Shown in pieces: positions 1-6,100 of a stretch of 9,000 bases of DNA. The notes below the pieces were generated by a model. It ran no database searches, had not been told where the DNA came from, and saw only the letters and a program-made list of their open reading frames with translations. The stretch's first letter is position 1, and every line of letters starts with the position of its first letter. The translations under genes were made by a program, and so were the position numbers. The stretch comes from Wenzhouxiangella sp. (GTDB taxonomy: Bacteria > Pseudomonadota > Gammaproteobacteria > Xanthomonadales > Wenzhouxiangellaceae): the NCBI GenBank assembly GCA_007119095.1, contig SKQI01000067.1:1-9000 (forward strand), written 5' to 3'.

Positions 1-27
1 GTACTCATTGACACTATTTTGAATCAT
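1..27 (-). CDS. gspL: Probable start of gspL (T2SS inner-membrane assembly protein), 9 codons visible
   Basis: An ATG at 25-27 overlaps the gspK stop codon as ATGA, and its frame stays open to the window edge (M-I-Q-N-S-V-N-E-Y). A GAGG purine run lies about 4-5 nt upstream, which suits translation initiation. In xps-type and most other T2SS clusters the gene after gspK is gspL, whose cytoplasmic domain holds the GspE ATPase at the inner membrane; the name rests on that gene order and not on the few residues seen. A second ATG at 6-8, in another frame and reading M-S, is an alternative start but has no visible ribosome binding site. The rest of the gene lies outside the window. Confidence 0.5.
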
Positions 28-920
28 CGATCCTCGACATCTTCTCGCCAGCGAAGCACCCGGAAAGGGCGCCCGCGGGTATTGGTTCCGGCACTGACCG
101 TGGCCTCGATCTGACTCCAGGCGCCGTTATCCAGCGTGGCGCGGGAGCGAATGCTAAACACACCACCGCCACCTTGCAAGCTCACCACCTGCCCATTTGG
201 CATGATCAGGGCAGTTTGCTCAGACGGATGCAGCATCTCACGCTCGGCCACAAACGCCTGGGCGGAAGCCAGATCCATATCAGGCAACAGGGCCAGCACT
301 TCGGCCGGGGCAAAGGCCGGGTTGATCTGCGTCGAGCGACCGTGCACCGTCAGCAAACCTTCAACCGATTGAAACAGCTCCAGGGTCATGCCCATGACCT
401 GCTGCAGCTCGTCCACGGTCTGGAAGTTCTGGTTGGCGGGGCCGTAAGGATACCCCGCGGCCAGGTAATCGTCGATCTCAGCACCATAAAGACGCGGCAG
501 ATCGTCTTCATCTCGCCAGTCCTCGATGGCATCGGCCAGATGCCAAGCCGTCAACTCATCGACACCACGGGAGAGAAACAATTCAATCAGGGTTTCACTG
601 TCGGCCCGATTGAGATCCAGCCGACCGGACTCATCAGTAATGCGGATCTCGACCACCGCATCGCCAAACTCGATGTAGTAAGCCCGGCCATCAGGCACCC
701 AGCGGGTCTCCATGTCGGGATTTCGCATTTCGAACACAGCGCGATGCAGCCCGGCTTCGGCCGCGTAGCGGGCTTCGGTGACATCAAACAAAAACCGCGA
801 CTGCATGGTCTCGGTGCGCGCCAGCACGGCATAAATGCCGACCACGATGGTCAGCAGCACCAGGACCCAAAGCACGATGACCAGGGCAATGCCCTGCTGC
901 AAGCGGGGTTGCATCATCAT
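24..920 (-). CDS. gspK: Type II secretion minor pseudopilin GspK
   Basis: GspK is the largest minor pseudopilin. It forms the tip complex of the periplasmic pseudopilus with GspI and GspJ and is thought to start pseudopilus assembly. The 298-residue product begins with a short leader ending in Gly10, then a hydrophobic segment (about 11-33) starting IALVIVLW. This fits cleavage by the prepilin peptidase GspO/PilD. The Glu5 of ordinary pseudopilins is replaced by a hydrophobic residue, as is characteristic of GspK. The ESGRLDLNRAD stretch (98-107) and the helical insertion after it (about 108-190, rich in L, E and D) match the family's inserted alpha domain. Length is close to the usual 300-330 residues. 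The start is one of three consecutive ATGs. The first (918-920) overlaps the gspJ stop as ATGA and has a GGGA run 7 nt upstream, so translation is probably coupled to gspJ. Confidence 0.93.
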   Translation of the reverse strand: MMMQPRLQQGIALVIVLWVLVLLTIVVGIYAVLARTETMQSRFLFDVTEARYAAEAGLHRAVFEMRNPDMETRWVPDGRAYYIEFGDAVVEIRITDESGRLDLNRADSETLIELFLSRGVDELTAWHLADAIEDWRDEDDLPRLYGAEIDDYLAAGYPYGPANQNFQTVDELQQVMGMTLELFQSVEGLLTVHGRSTQINPAFAPAEVLALLPDMDLASAQAFVAEREMLHPSEQTALIMPNGQVVSLQGGGGVFSIRSRATLDNGAWSQIEATVSAGTNTRGRPFRVLRWREDVEDR

Positions 921-1663
921 CGGTTTTCCCGACGCTGACGCGGCATGATCAGATCGGCTCCGGTGCGAGCTCTGCTGGCCCGACTGGCGCCAACGGCCCG
1001 GGTATCAAGCATGACTGGCGCGATCAGCTCCGGCCACACCACGCCGTTATCCAACCCCAGGTCCATGGTCAGACCAACGGCCAAGGGCAGCTGGTCGGTT
1101 TGCTCCCAGTAGTCAGCCCAGAACGGCACCAGCTCTTCGTCGTCCTCGCCAAGAAAAATGAAAGAGCCGGAGCGAATGCCCTCGATCAGCACAATACCGT
1201 CATGAGCCTCGATATCTCCGGGTTCATAGCCATTGAGCATGGCGAAATAGAACACCAGCTCATAGCCATCGCGACCGCGTTCCAGGCTGAGCTGCTGCAC
1301 GTAGGAGCCGCCGAAGCTAAGGTAGCCGGGCATGGGGGCAACGAAACGAACCATGTCGCGGTCACCCATGAAACGAATCTGCATGCCGGGCTCGTCGCCC
1401 TCTTCGATGATCATTGCCTGGGCCAGGGTCAACTGGCGCCGAATGAACTGGTGGGTAACACGCAGCTGATTGGTCTGCTCGATCAGGGCCTCGCCCGTGG
1501 AAGTGGCTCGAACCGAGGCGCGAAACCCGCCGTAGGCCATCGCCATGATCATCGCCACCAGAGTAATGGCCAGCATGACCTCAACCAGGGTGAACCCGGC
1601 AATCCTGCGGGTATTGGGCGACCCAAGCCGCCGGCTTTTCATGGCAGTCATCGAGCGGCTCAC
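917..1663 (-). CDS. gspJ: Type II secretion minor pseudopilin GspJ
   Basis: GspJ is a minor pseudopilin of the GspI-GspJ-GspK tip complex, anchored in the inner membrane before being drawn into the pseudopilus. The product has a basic leader, a prepilin peptidase site after Gly23 followed by FTLVEVMLAI, and Glu at mature position 5 (residue 28). A hydrophobic helix follows to about residue 45, and then a long beta-rich periplasmic domain. At 248 residues with this start it is somewhat longer than many GspJ proteins (about 200-230). The GTG at 1661-1663 overlaps the gspI stop as GTGA. An ATG at 1649-1651, four codons in, has a GGAG run 11 nt upstream and could be the true start; it would shorten the leader without affecting the mature protein. 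Its stop overlaps the gspK start. The sequence after the N-terminal helix is poorly conserved in this family, so the name also leans on position between gspI and gspK. Confidence 0.9.
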   Translation of the reverse strand: MSRSMTAMKSRRLGSPNTRRIAGFTLVEVMLAITLVAMIMAMAYGGFRASVRATSTGEALIEQTNQLRVTHQFIRRQLTLAQAMIIEEGDEPGMQIRFMGDRDMVRFVAPMPGYLSFGGSYVQQLSLERGRDGYELVFYFAMLNGYEPGDIEAHDGIVLIEGIRSGSFIFLGEDDEELVPFWADYWEQTDQLPLAVGLTMDLGLDNGVVWPELIAPVMLDTRAVGASRASRARTGADLIMPRQRRENR

Positions 1664-2112
1664 TCCAGCATCATCCGCTCGCGCTCTTCCCAGTTGATAT
1701 CAACGCTACGCAGGGTGGAAAAATGTGCCTCTCGCTGAGGACGCTCGCCCCAGGTAACGGTCAGGTCCAGGCGATACAGGGCAACCGGCAGATCCATCAC
1801 GTCCAGACCACGTTCATCGAACACCATCTCTTCGCTGACCTCCAGCGTCCAGGAAAAACGGTCATCGAAACTCCCGGAGGTACGACCGGGTTCAAGCATG
1901 GTCTCAATGCCTGCCGGATCCAGCTTGGACTGCGCCCACAGCGCGGCCTGGGTGAAATCGCCGGCGCGACGCGTGTTGCTGAGCGAGGTCGACAGAATTT
2001 GCAGGACCACGCCGAACATCAGGGCGAAGACGGCGAAGGCCGCCATCACTTCGATCAGGGTAAATCCACCTTGCCGAGCTGGAACCGAGGCTGATCGAGA
2101 CGTCATCGGCAT
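1660..2112 (-). CDS. gspI: Type II secretion minor pseudopilin GspI
   Basis: GspI is the minor pseudopilin that bridges GspJ and GspK in the tip complex. Using the ATG at 2110-2112, the product has 150 residues: a 16-residue leader ending R-Q-G-G, then mature FTLIEVMAAFAVFALMFG with Glu5 at residue 21. Cleavage by the prepilin peptidase is expected after Gly16. The helix runs into a small globular domain with the QSKLDP and SWTLEV stretches often seen in GspI. The frame stays open 20 codons further upstream to 2172, but that part lies inside gspH. The ATG at 2112 makes a TGATG junction with the gspH stop, the usual sign of coupled translation, so I prefer it. A second ATG two codons further in (2104-2106) is also possible. 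The C-terminal end overlaps the gspJ start by 4 nt. Confidence 0.9.
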   Translation of the reverse strand: MPMTSRSASVPARQGGFTLIEVMAAFAVFALMFGVVLQILSTSLSNTRRAGDFTQAALWAQSKLDPAGIETMLEPGRTSGSFDDRFSWTLEVSEEMVFDERGLDVMDLPVALYRLDLTVTWGERPQREAHFSTLRSVDINWEERERMMLE

Positions 2113-2558
2113 CAGTCCACGTCCCGTTCCAGGCCTATTTCTCCGGTCAGCCAGGCAACGGTGACATGCCATTCGCGCCCGTCTCGGGTCAGCACGACGC
2201 TGCCACCGGTTGACGCTCCGTCCGGATAAAAGCGGATACCACCGGCGGCTTCCCCGGTCAGCTCGGAGCGCGCCGTATTCAAGGTAATATCCAGGCCCTC
2301 GGGAAGAACGACCGGTTCGCGGCCGGCGGCTTGCCAGGTACGCGCGTTGGCGTCAACCTGAAACACCTGCTGCTGGCGCTGGACGATGGCCTGGCCGCGG
2401 GTATGTCGCAACCCGGCCGTCAATTCGCGGGCAGCGTTGCGGATCTCGGCACCGGAAACGGAGCGGCTGACCGATACGCCAACCACCGCAAACAGCAGGC
2501 CAACAAGCACCATGACAACGATCAGCTCAACGAGGCTGAATCCGCGTTGACGGGGCAT
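2112..2558 (-). CDS. gspH: Type II secretion minor pseudopilin GspH
   Basis: GspH is a minor pseudopilin placed near the top of the pseudopilus, between the GspG shaft and the I-J-K tip. The product is about 148 residues. A short basic leader MPRQRG is followed by mature FSLVELIVVMVLVGLLFAVV, with Glu at mature position 5. The periplasmic part shows the AARELTAGLRHTRGQAIV helix typical of GspH/FimT-like pseudopilins, then the beta-rich domain with IRFYPDGASTGG. This GhhFxxDGxSxGG-like pattern is a hallmark of the GspH/FimT fold. The start is ambiguous by one codon: a GTG at 2559-2561 directly precedes the ATG at 2556-2558. A GGGGA run lies 7 nt before the GTG and 10 nt before the ATG, so either could be used. 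gspG ends 18 nt upstream, and the gspH stop overlaps the gspI start. Confidence 0.91.
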   Translation of the reverse strand: MPRQRGFSLVELIVVMVLVGLLFAVVGVSVSRSVSGAEIRNAARELTAGLRHTRGQAIVQRQQQVFQVDANARTWQAAGREPVVLPEGLDITLNTARSELTGEAAGGIRFYPDGASTGGSVVLTRDGREWHVTVAWLTGEIGLERDVD

Positions 2559-2576
2559 CACCCGAATATCCCCAGG

Positions 2577-2987
2577 CTATTCCCAGTTGGTGATCGGGCG
2601 ATTATGGCCTTCACCACCCGGCTGGCCATCGGCACCGTTTGAAAACAGGTCGAAGGGTCGGTGCTGACCCGGGAAACGATACTGATAAGCATTGTCCCAG
2701 GGGTCGGTCAGGTTCGATGCATTGACATAAGGTCCGTTCCAGTTACGGGCGTTGGAAGGCCGTTCGACCAGCTCGCGCAGGTCGCGCGGCAGGCGCCCGG
2801 AATCCAGGTAAAACTCGTCAATGGCCATCGACAAACGCTGAATTTCAGCATTGGCCGCACGAACCTTGGCATCTTCACCTCGCTGGAACACATTGGGGAC
2901 AACCAGGCCTGCGATCAGGCCAAGGATGACCAGAACAACCAGCAATTCAATCAGGGAAAAACCCTGGCTAGACTTCATCATTCGCAT
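2577..2987 (-). CDS. gspG: Type II secretion major pseudopilin GspG
   Basis: GspG is the main subunit of the periplasmic pseudopilus, the piston-like fibre that pushes folded exoproteins through the GspD secretin. The 136-residue product has the leader MRMMKSSQG, a prepilin peptidase site after Gly9, and mature FSLIELLVVLVILGLIAGLV with Glu5 at residue 14. It continues with the expected family motifs: AEIQRLSMAIDEFYLDSGRLP (about 47-67), WNGPYV (83-88), LTDPWDNAYQY (93-103), FDLFSNGADG (112-121) and the C-terminal NW (134-135). Length is typical. The loop at 113-127 corresponds to the calcium-binding loop of known GspG proteins, but the acidic residue usual in the final 'DI..NW' piece is absent here (RPITNW). 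The first ATG is preceded by GGAG 9 nt upstream; ATGs at codons 3 and 4 are possible alternatives. It lies 46 nt downstream of gspF, behind a hairpin. Confidence 0.96.
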   Translation of the reverse strand: MRMMKSSQGFSLIELLVVLVILGLIAGLVVPNVFQRGEDAKVRAANAEIQRLSMAIDEFYLDSGRLPRDLRELVERPSNARNWNGPYVNASNLTDPWDNAYQYRFPGQHRPFDLFSNGADGQPGGEGHNRPITNWE

Positions 2988-3001
2988 CTCTTCTTACTCC
3001 G

Positions 3002-3017
3002 GCCCGACCTGGCGGGC
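3002..3017 (-). other. GC-rich hairpin in the gspF-gspG spacer
   Basis: On the minus strand the 46-nt gspF-gspG gap contains GCCCG-CCAGGT-CGGGC, a perfect 5-bp all-GC stem with a 6-nt loop. It ends about 14 nt before the gspG start codon and just before the GGAG ribosome binding site. No T-tract follows, so it is not a standard intrinsic terminator. In the mRNA it could act as an end point or stabiliser for a gspG-proximal transcript, because the major pseudopilin is needed in large excess. It could equally be chance in GC-rich DNA. Confidence 0.3.
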
Positions 3018-3033
3018 ATCAAGGTTTCTTCGT

Positions 3034-4245
3034 TCAACTGATCAATTCATTGATACTCAGGATCGCCATCAGGACTGACATGACAATCACGCCGATGACC
3101 AGGGCCAAGCCCAGGGTCAGCGCCGGTACCAGCAGCGCCATCAGCCGATCGATGGTGATCTTGACCTCGCGGTCATAGGTATCAGCCACTTTCAGCAGCA
3201 TTTCATCCAGCTTGCCGGTTTCTTCACCAACGTTGACCATTTGCAGGGCCAGACGCGGGAAATTGCCGTTCTGGGCCAGGGCTCGCGCCAGCGGCGCCCC
3301 GGTCTTGACCTGCTTGGCGGCTTCGGCAACATCGTCGCCAAGCACCGTATTGGTCATGACATTCTTGGCGATGGAAAGTGCCGACAAAAGTGGCACCCCG
3401 TTGACCAGCAGGGTACCGGTGGTGCGGCTCAGGCGCGCGGTTTCTATCTTGGCTATGACATCGCCCAGACCCTTGGTAGCCAAAAAGCGGGCGTCCCATA
3501 CCCGGCGACTGGCCGGCCTCGCCAACTGCATTCGAAACCAGATCACGACCACGGCGGTCACGCCGATAATGGCCCACCAGAAGTCCTTCAGGATATCGCC
3601 AATGCCAACCACGATTCGGGTCAGCAACGGCAGATCACCGCCAAAGTCCTCGAACATCGGGGTAAATTGGGGAATCACGTACACCATCAGCAGGATCAGC
3701 GAAGCAATTGCCAGCACCACCAGCAACGCCGGGTAGATCATGGCCGAGACGACGCCGTCTTTCAGCTCTTTGGCCCGCTCCAGGTAATCGGCCATCCTGG
3801 ACAGGGTCTGGTCCAGCGATCCGCCAATTTCACCAGCCCGCACCATATTGATATAGAAGCGCGAAAACACGCCATGCCGTGCTTCCAGGCCTTCCGACAG
3901 CGATCCACCCTCGCGCACATGATTCCGAACTTTCTCGACCAGGTCCTTTACCCGGTCATTCTCGGCCAGCTCAGTCAGGATGCCCAGCGAGCGATCCAGC
4001 GGCAGGCCGGCACTGAGCAGGGTCGACAGCTGCTGGGTGATATCACCAACCTCGCGCTGGCTCAAGCCCCGCTTGCCGCGAAACAAGGTTTCAATGCGAA
4101 AGCCGGACCCCACCTCGCGCGCAGAAACCGGGATATTTCCGCCCTCTTGCAGGCGGGCGATGACCAGCTCTGAGCTGGGTGCTTCCATTTCCCCGGTCAG
4201 CGTTTCGCCACTTGGAGCCACGGCCTTGTATTCGAAAATTGGCAT
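3034..4245 (-). CDS. gspF: Type II secretion inner-membrane platform protein GspF
   Basis: GspF is the polytopic core of the T2SS inner-membrane platform. It contacts the GspE ATPase and GspL and is thought to couple ATP hydrolysis to pseudopilin insertion. The 403-residue length is typical. The N-terminus MPIFEYKAVAPSGETLTGEM is the usual GspF/PilC start. Two homologous cytoplasmic helical domains follow, at about 65-165 and 268-368. Each carries the repeated family signature, seen as LSAGLPLDRSL (77-87) with GEIGGSLDQ (138-146), and LVNGVPLLSAL (280-290) with GEETGKLDEML (340-350). Membrane segments lie at about 168-192, 221-238 and 370-396. The start ATG lies 13 nt after the gspE stop, so the two genes are certainly in one operon. 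The purines upstream (GAGT) make only a weak ribosome binding site, which suggests coupling to gspE. Nothing appears missing or truncated. Confidence 0.96.
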   Translation of the reverse strand: MPIFEYKAVAPSGETLTGEMEAPSSELVIARLQEGGNIPVSAREVGSGFRIETLFRGKRGLSQREVGDITQQLSTLLSAGLPLDRSLGILTELAENDRVKDLVEKVRNHVREGGSLSEGLEARHGVFSRFYINMVRAGEIGGSLDQTLSRMADYLERAKELKDGVVSAMIYPALLVVLAIASLILLMVYVIPQFTPMFEDFGGDLPLLTRIVVGIGDILKDFWWAIIGVTAVVVIWFRMQLARPASRRVWDARFLATKGLGDVIAKIETARLSRTTGTLLVNGVPLLSALSIAKNVMTNTVLGDDVAEAAKQVKTGAPLARALAQNGNFPRLALQMVNVGEETGKLDEMLLKVADTYDREVKITIDRLMALLVPALTLGLALVIGVIVMSVLMAILSINELIS

Positions 4246-4258
4246 CGCTGGTACTCGC

Positions 4259-6013
4259 TCAGCCTTCCTGCGTCACGCGCAGCACTTCTTCGGCCGACGT
4301 TTCGCCCTGCAGCGCCTTGATTAGCCCATCCTCATACATGGTGCGCATGCCCTGGCTGCGGGCAAACTGCTCGATTTCCCCCGAGGTGGCATGCTTCATG
4401 ACCATGCGACGGATATCTTCAGTCAGGATCAGGATCTCGTGGATACCTGTTCGACCGCGATAGCCAGTCGGGCAAGTCTCGGAACTGCCGGGGTGATACA
4501 TGACGATGGGATCGGCATCGGTCAGCTTGTTGAGCCCGAGTTCCTCGACCACCTCGGGCAATACCTCGTAGGGCTCGCGGCTGTCCGGATCCAGTCTGCG
4601 CACCAGGCGCTGGGCCATGATGGCATTGACCGTCGATGTCAGCAGATAGTCTTCCACGCCCATATCAAGCATTCGGGTGATCCCGCCGGCGGCGTCATTG
4701 GTATGCAGGGTTGAAAGCACCAGGTGACCGGTCAAGGCGGACTGGATGGCGATCTTGGCAGTTTCCAGGTCTCGCATTTCCCCAATCATGATCACGTCCG
4801 GGTCCTGGCGGACGATGGAACGAAGCGCACCGGCAAAGTCCAGCCCGATGGCCGGCTTGGCCTGAATCTGGTTGATGCCTTCGATCTGGTATTCGATCGG
4901 ATCTTCAACGGTAATGATCTTGCGCTCGGGCGTGTTGAGCTGACTGAGGGCGGTGTAGAGCGTGGTGGTCTTGCCCGAGCCGGTTGGGCCGGTCACCAGG
5001 ATGATGCCGTGCGGCATTTCCAGGGCCTTGATAAAGGTCTTGCGCGAAGCCTCGGCAAAACCAAGACTGGAAAAGTCCAGCACAACCGCCTCGCGGTCGA
5101 GAATTCGCATGACCACGCTTTCGCCATGAGCGGTGGGCACCGTGGACACACGCAGATCGAGTTCCTTGCCACCGACCCGATGCATGATCCGCCCGTCCTG
5201 CGGCAGGCGCCGCTCGGCGATATTGAGCTTGGCCATGATCTTGACGCGCGAAATCACGGCTGCGGTGGAACGCGACGGTGGTGCCTCGACTTCCTGAAGC
5301 ACGCCGTCAATGCGGTAGCGCACCTTCAAACGATTTTCGAATGGCTCGATATGGATATCGGACGCGCGCGACTCGACGGCGCGCTGCAGAATCAGGTTGA
5401 CCAGGCGAATGACCGGCGCTTCGGACGCCAGGTCGCGCAGGTGCTCGACATCTTCCTCATCTTCGCCGCCACCTTCAGAGCCCAGCGTTTCGGCGATCTG
5501 GCCCATGGCGCTCTTGCCGCCGCCGAAGTAGCGCTCGATGACATTGTCGATTTCCGAGGTAACACCGACCCGTGGCACGACCTTGCGACTGCAGGCCATG
5601 GACAAGGCCTTGAGCGCGAAGCGATCATGCGGATCAGCCATGACGACCTCGATCTCATCATCACTGATGCGGATCGGCACCAGGTGCTGCTGCTTCATGT
5701 AGCGGACGGAAATGTCCTGCACCTGGGGCGCGTCCTCGGGGTAATCCTTGTCGCTGACCAGGGCAATATCAAGCAGCTCGGATTGGGCGCGGGCAAGATC
5801 CCGCTCGGAAACCAGCCCCAGCCTGACCAGCAGGGTGAGCAGATTGCCGCCATGTTGTTCGCGATAGGCCCGTGCGCGATTGAGATCTTCCTCGCGCAGA
5901 CGACCCTGCTCGACCATCAGCCGGCAGAGTTCATTGGCCTGATCTTCCAGATGATCGCCGATACTGGGCAGCAGATCGGAATCATCGGTAGCGCTATTGA
6001 CTTGGGTTTCCAT
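4259..6013 (-). CDS. gspE: Type II secretion ATPase GspE (XpsE-like), lacking the zinc-binding cysteines
   Basis: GspE is the cytoplasmic hexameric ATPase that powers pseudopilus assembly, docking to GspL and GspF. The product has 584 residues. An N-terminal GspE/MshE-type N1 domain (about 20-95) and an N2 domain (about 96-165) are followed by a Gly/Glu-rich linker (about 164-190) and the RecA-like motor domain. The motor shows the Walker A motif GPTGSGKTT (342-350), the Asp box TVEDPIEYQ (368-376), Walker B DPDVIMIGEMRD with Glu412 (404-415) and the His box LTGHLVLSTLHTND (427-440). The usual tetracysteine zinc motif (two CxxC pairs after QRLVR) is absent: D475, S478, S510 and T513 occupy those places, and only C514 is near. 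TGYRGRTGIHE (516-526) is intact, so the subdomain remains. An in-frame TGA two codons upstream (6017-6019) fixes the ATG at 6011-6013 as the first possible start. There is no good ribosome binding site before it. gspE probably opens the T2SS operon. Confidence 0.96.
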   Translation of the reverse strand: METQVNSATDDSDLLPSIGDHLEDQANELCRLMVEQGRLREEDLNRARAYREQHGGNLLTLLVRLGLVSERDLARAQSELLDIALVSDKDYPEDAPQVQDISVRYMKQQHLVPIRISDDEIEVVMADPHDRFALKALSMACSRKVVPRVGVTSEIDNVIERYFGGGKSAMGQIAETLGSEGGGEDEEDVEHLRDLASEAPVIRLVNLILQRAVESRASDIHIEPFENRLKVRYRIDGVLQEVEAPPSRSTAAVISRVKIMAKLNIAERRLPQDGRIMHRVGGKELDLRVSTVPTAHGESVVMRILDREAVVLDFSSLGFAEASRKTFIKALEMPHGIILVTGPTGSGKTTTLYTALSQLNTPERKIITVEDPIEYQIEGINQIQAKPAIGLDFAGALRSIVRQDPDVIMIGEMRDLETAKIAIQSALTGHLVLSTLHTNDAAGGITRMLDMGVEDYLLTSTVNAIMAQRLVRRLDPDSREPYEVLPEVVEELGLNKLTDADPIVMYHPGSSETCPTGYRGRTGIHEILILTEDIRRMVMKHATSGEIEQFARSQGMRTMYEDGLIKALQGETSAEEVLRVTQEG

Positions 6014-6024
6014 GGCTCAATTCG

Positions 6025-6052
6025 GTTATGGCGGCGACCGGGGCACTGTCGA
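6025..6052 (-). promoter_or_regulatory. Weak candidate sigma70-type promoter for gspE
   Basis: On the minus strand, TCGACA (6047-6052, five of six bases of the -35 consensus) lies 16 nt from CATAAC (6025-6030, four of six of the -10 consensus). The implied transcription start, near 6018, would leave a leader of only about 5 nt. That is compatible with the missing ribosome binding site in front of gspE but makes this a tentative call. The element overlaps the hairpin at 6031-6056 and abuts the palindrome at 6056-6071. Confidence 0.25.
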
Positions 6053-6056
6053 CCGC
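6031..6056 (-). other. Imperfect inverted repeat (8-bp stem with one bulge) upstream of gspE
   Basis: The minus strand reads GCGG-T-CGAC, a 9-nt loop, then GTCG-CCGC. GCGG pairs with CCGC and CGAC with GTCG, giving an eight-pair GC-rich stem with a single bulged T. No T-run follows on either strand, so it is not a normal intrinsic terminator. It lies between the palindrome and the gspE start and could be an operator, a structure in read-through mRNA, or chance. Confidence 0.35.
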
Positions 6057-6071
6057 GTGAAAAAGATCACG
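6056..6071. promoter_or_regulatory. CRP/Clp-like palindromic operator upstream of gspE
   Basis: The site is a perfect inverted repeat CGTGA-N6-TCACG. Its spacing and inner bases equal the core of the CRP-family consensus TGTGA-N6-TCACA, differing only in the outermost base of each arm. On the minus strand the extended left half AAACGTGATCT matches the E. coli half-site AAATGTGATCT at 10 of 11 positions. Its centre lies about 50 nt upstream of the gspE start codon, in the only gap in this window large enough for a T2SS promoter. In Xanthomonas the CRP homologue Clp controls extracellular enzyme genes, so control of their secretion machine would make sense, but binding here is inference. Confidence 0.45.
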
Positions 6072-6100
6072 TTTTAATGACCACTCGTAAACCTCACGGT

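Noticed and set aside
2113..2172. An upstream extension of gspI by 20 codons
   Set aside because: The extension lies entirely within gspH and gives an untypically long leader. The ATG at 2110-2112 forms a TGATG coupling junction with the gspH stop.
3241..4173. A 310-codon open frame on the plus strand inside gspF
   Set aside because: It is a shadow of gspF, which has full-length family similarity; the antisense product is rich in Q, H and G with no domain signal.
6056..6076. Hairpin plus TTTTA read as a plus-strand intrinsic terminator
   Set aside because: The stem has only five pairs, the T-run is four bases, and no plus-strand gene leads into it. The CRP-type spacing gives a better explanation.
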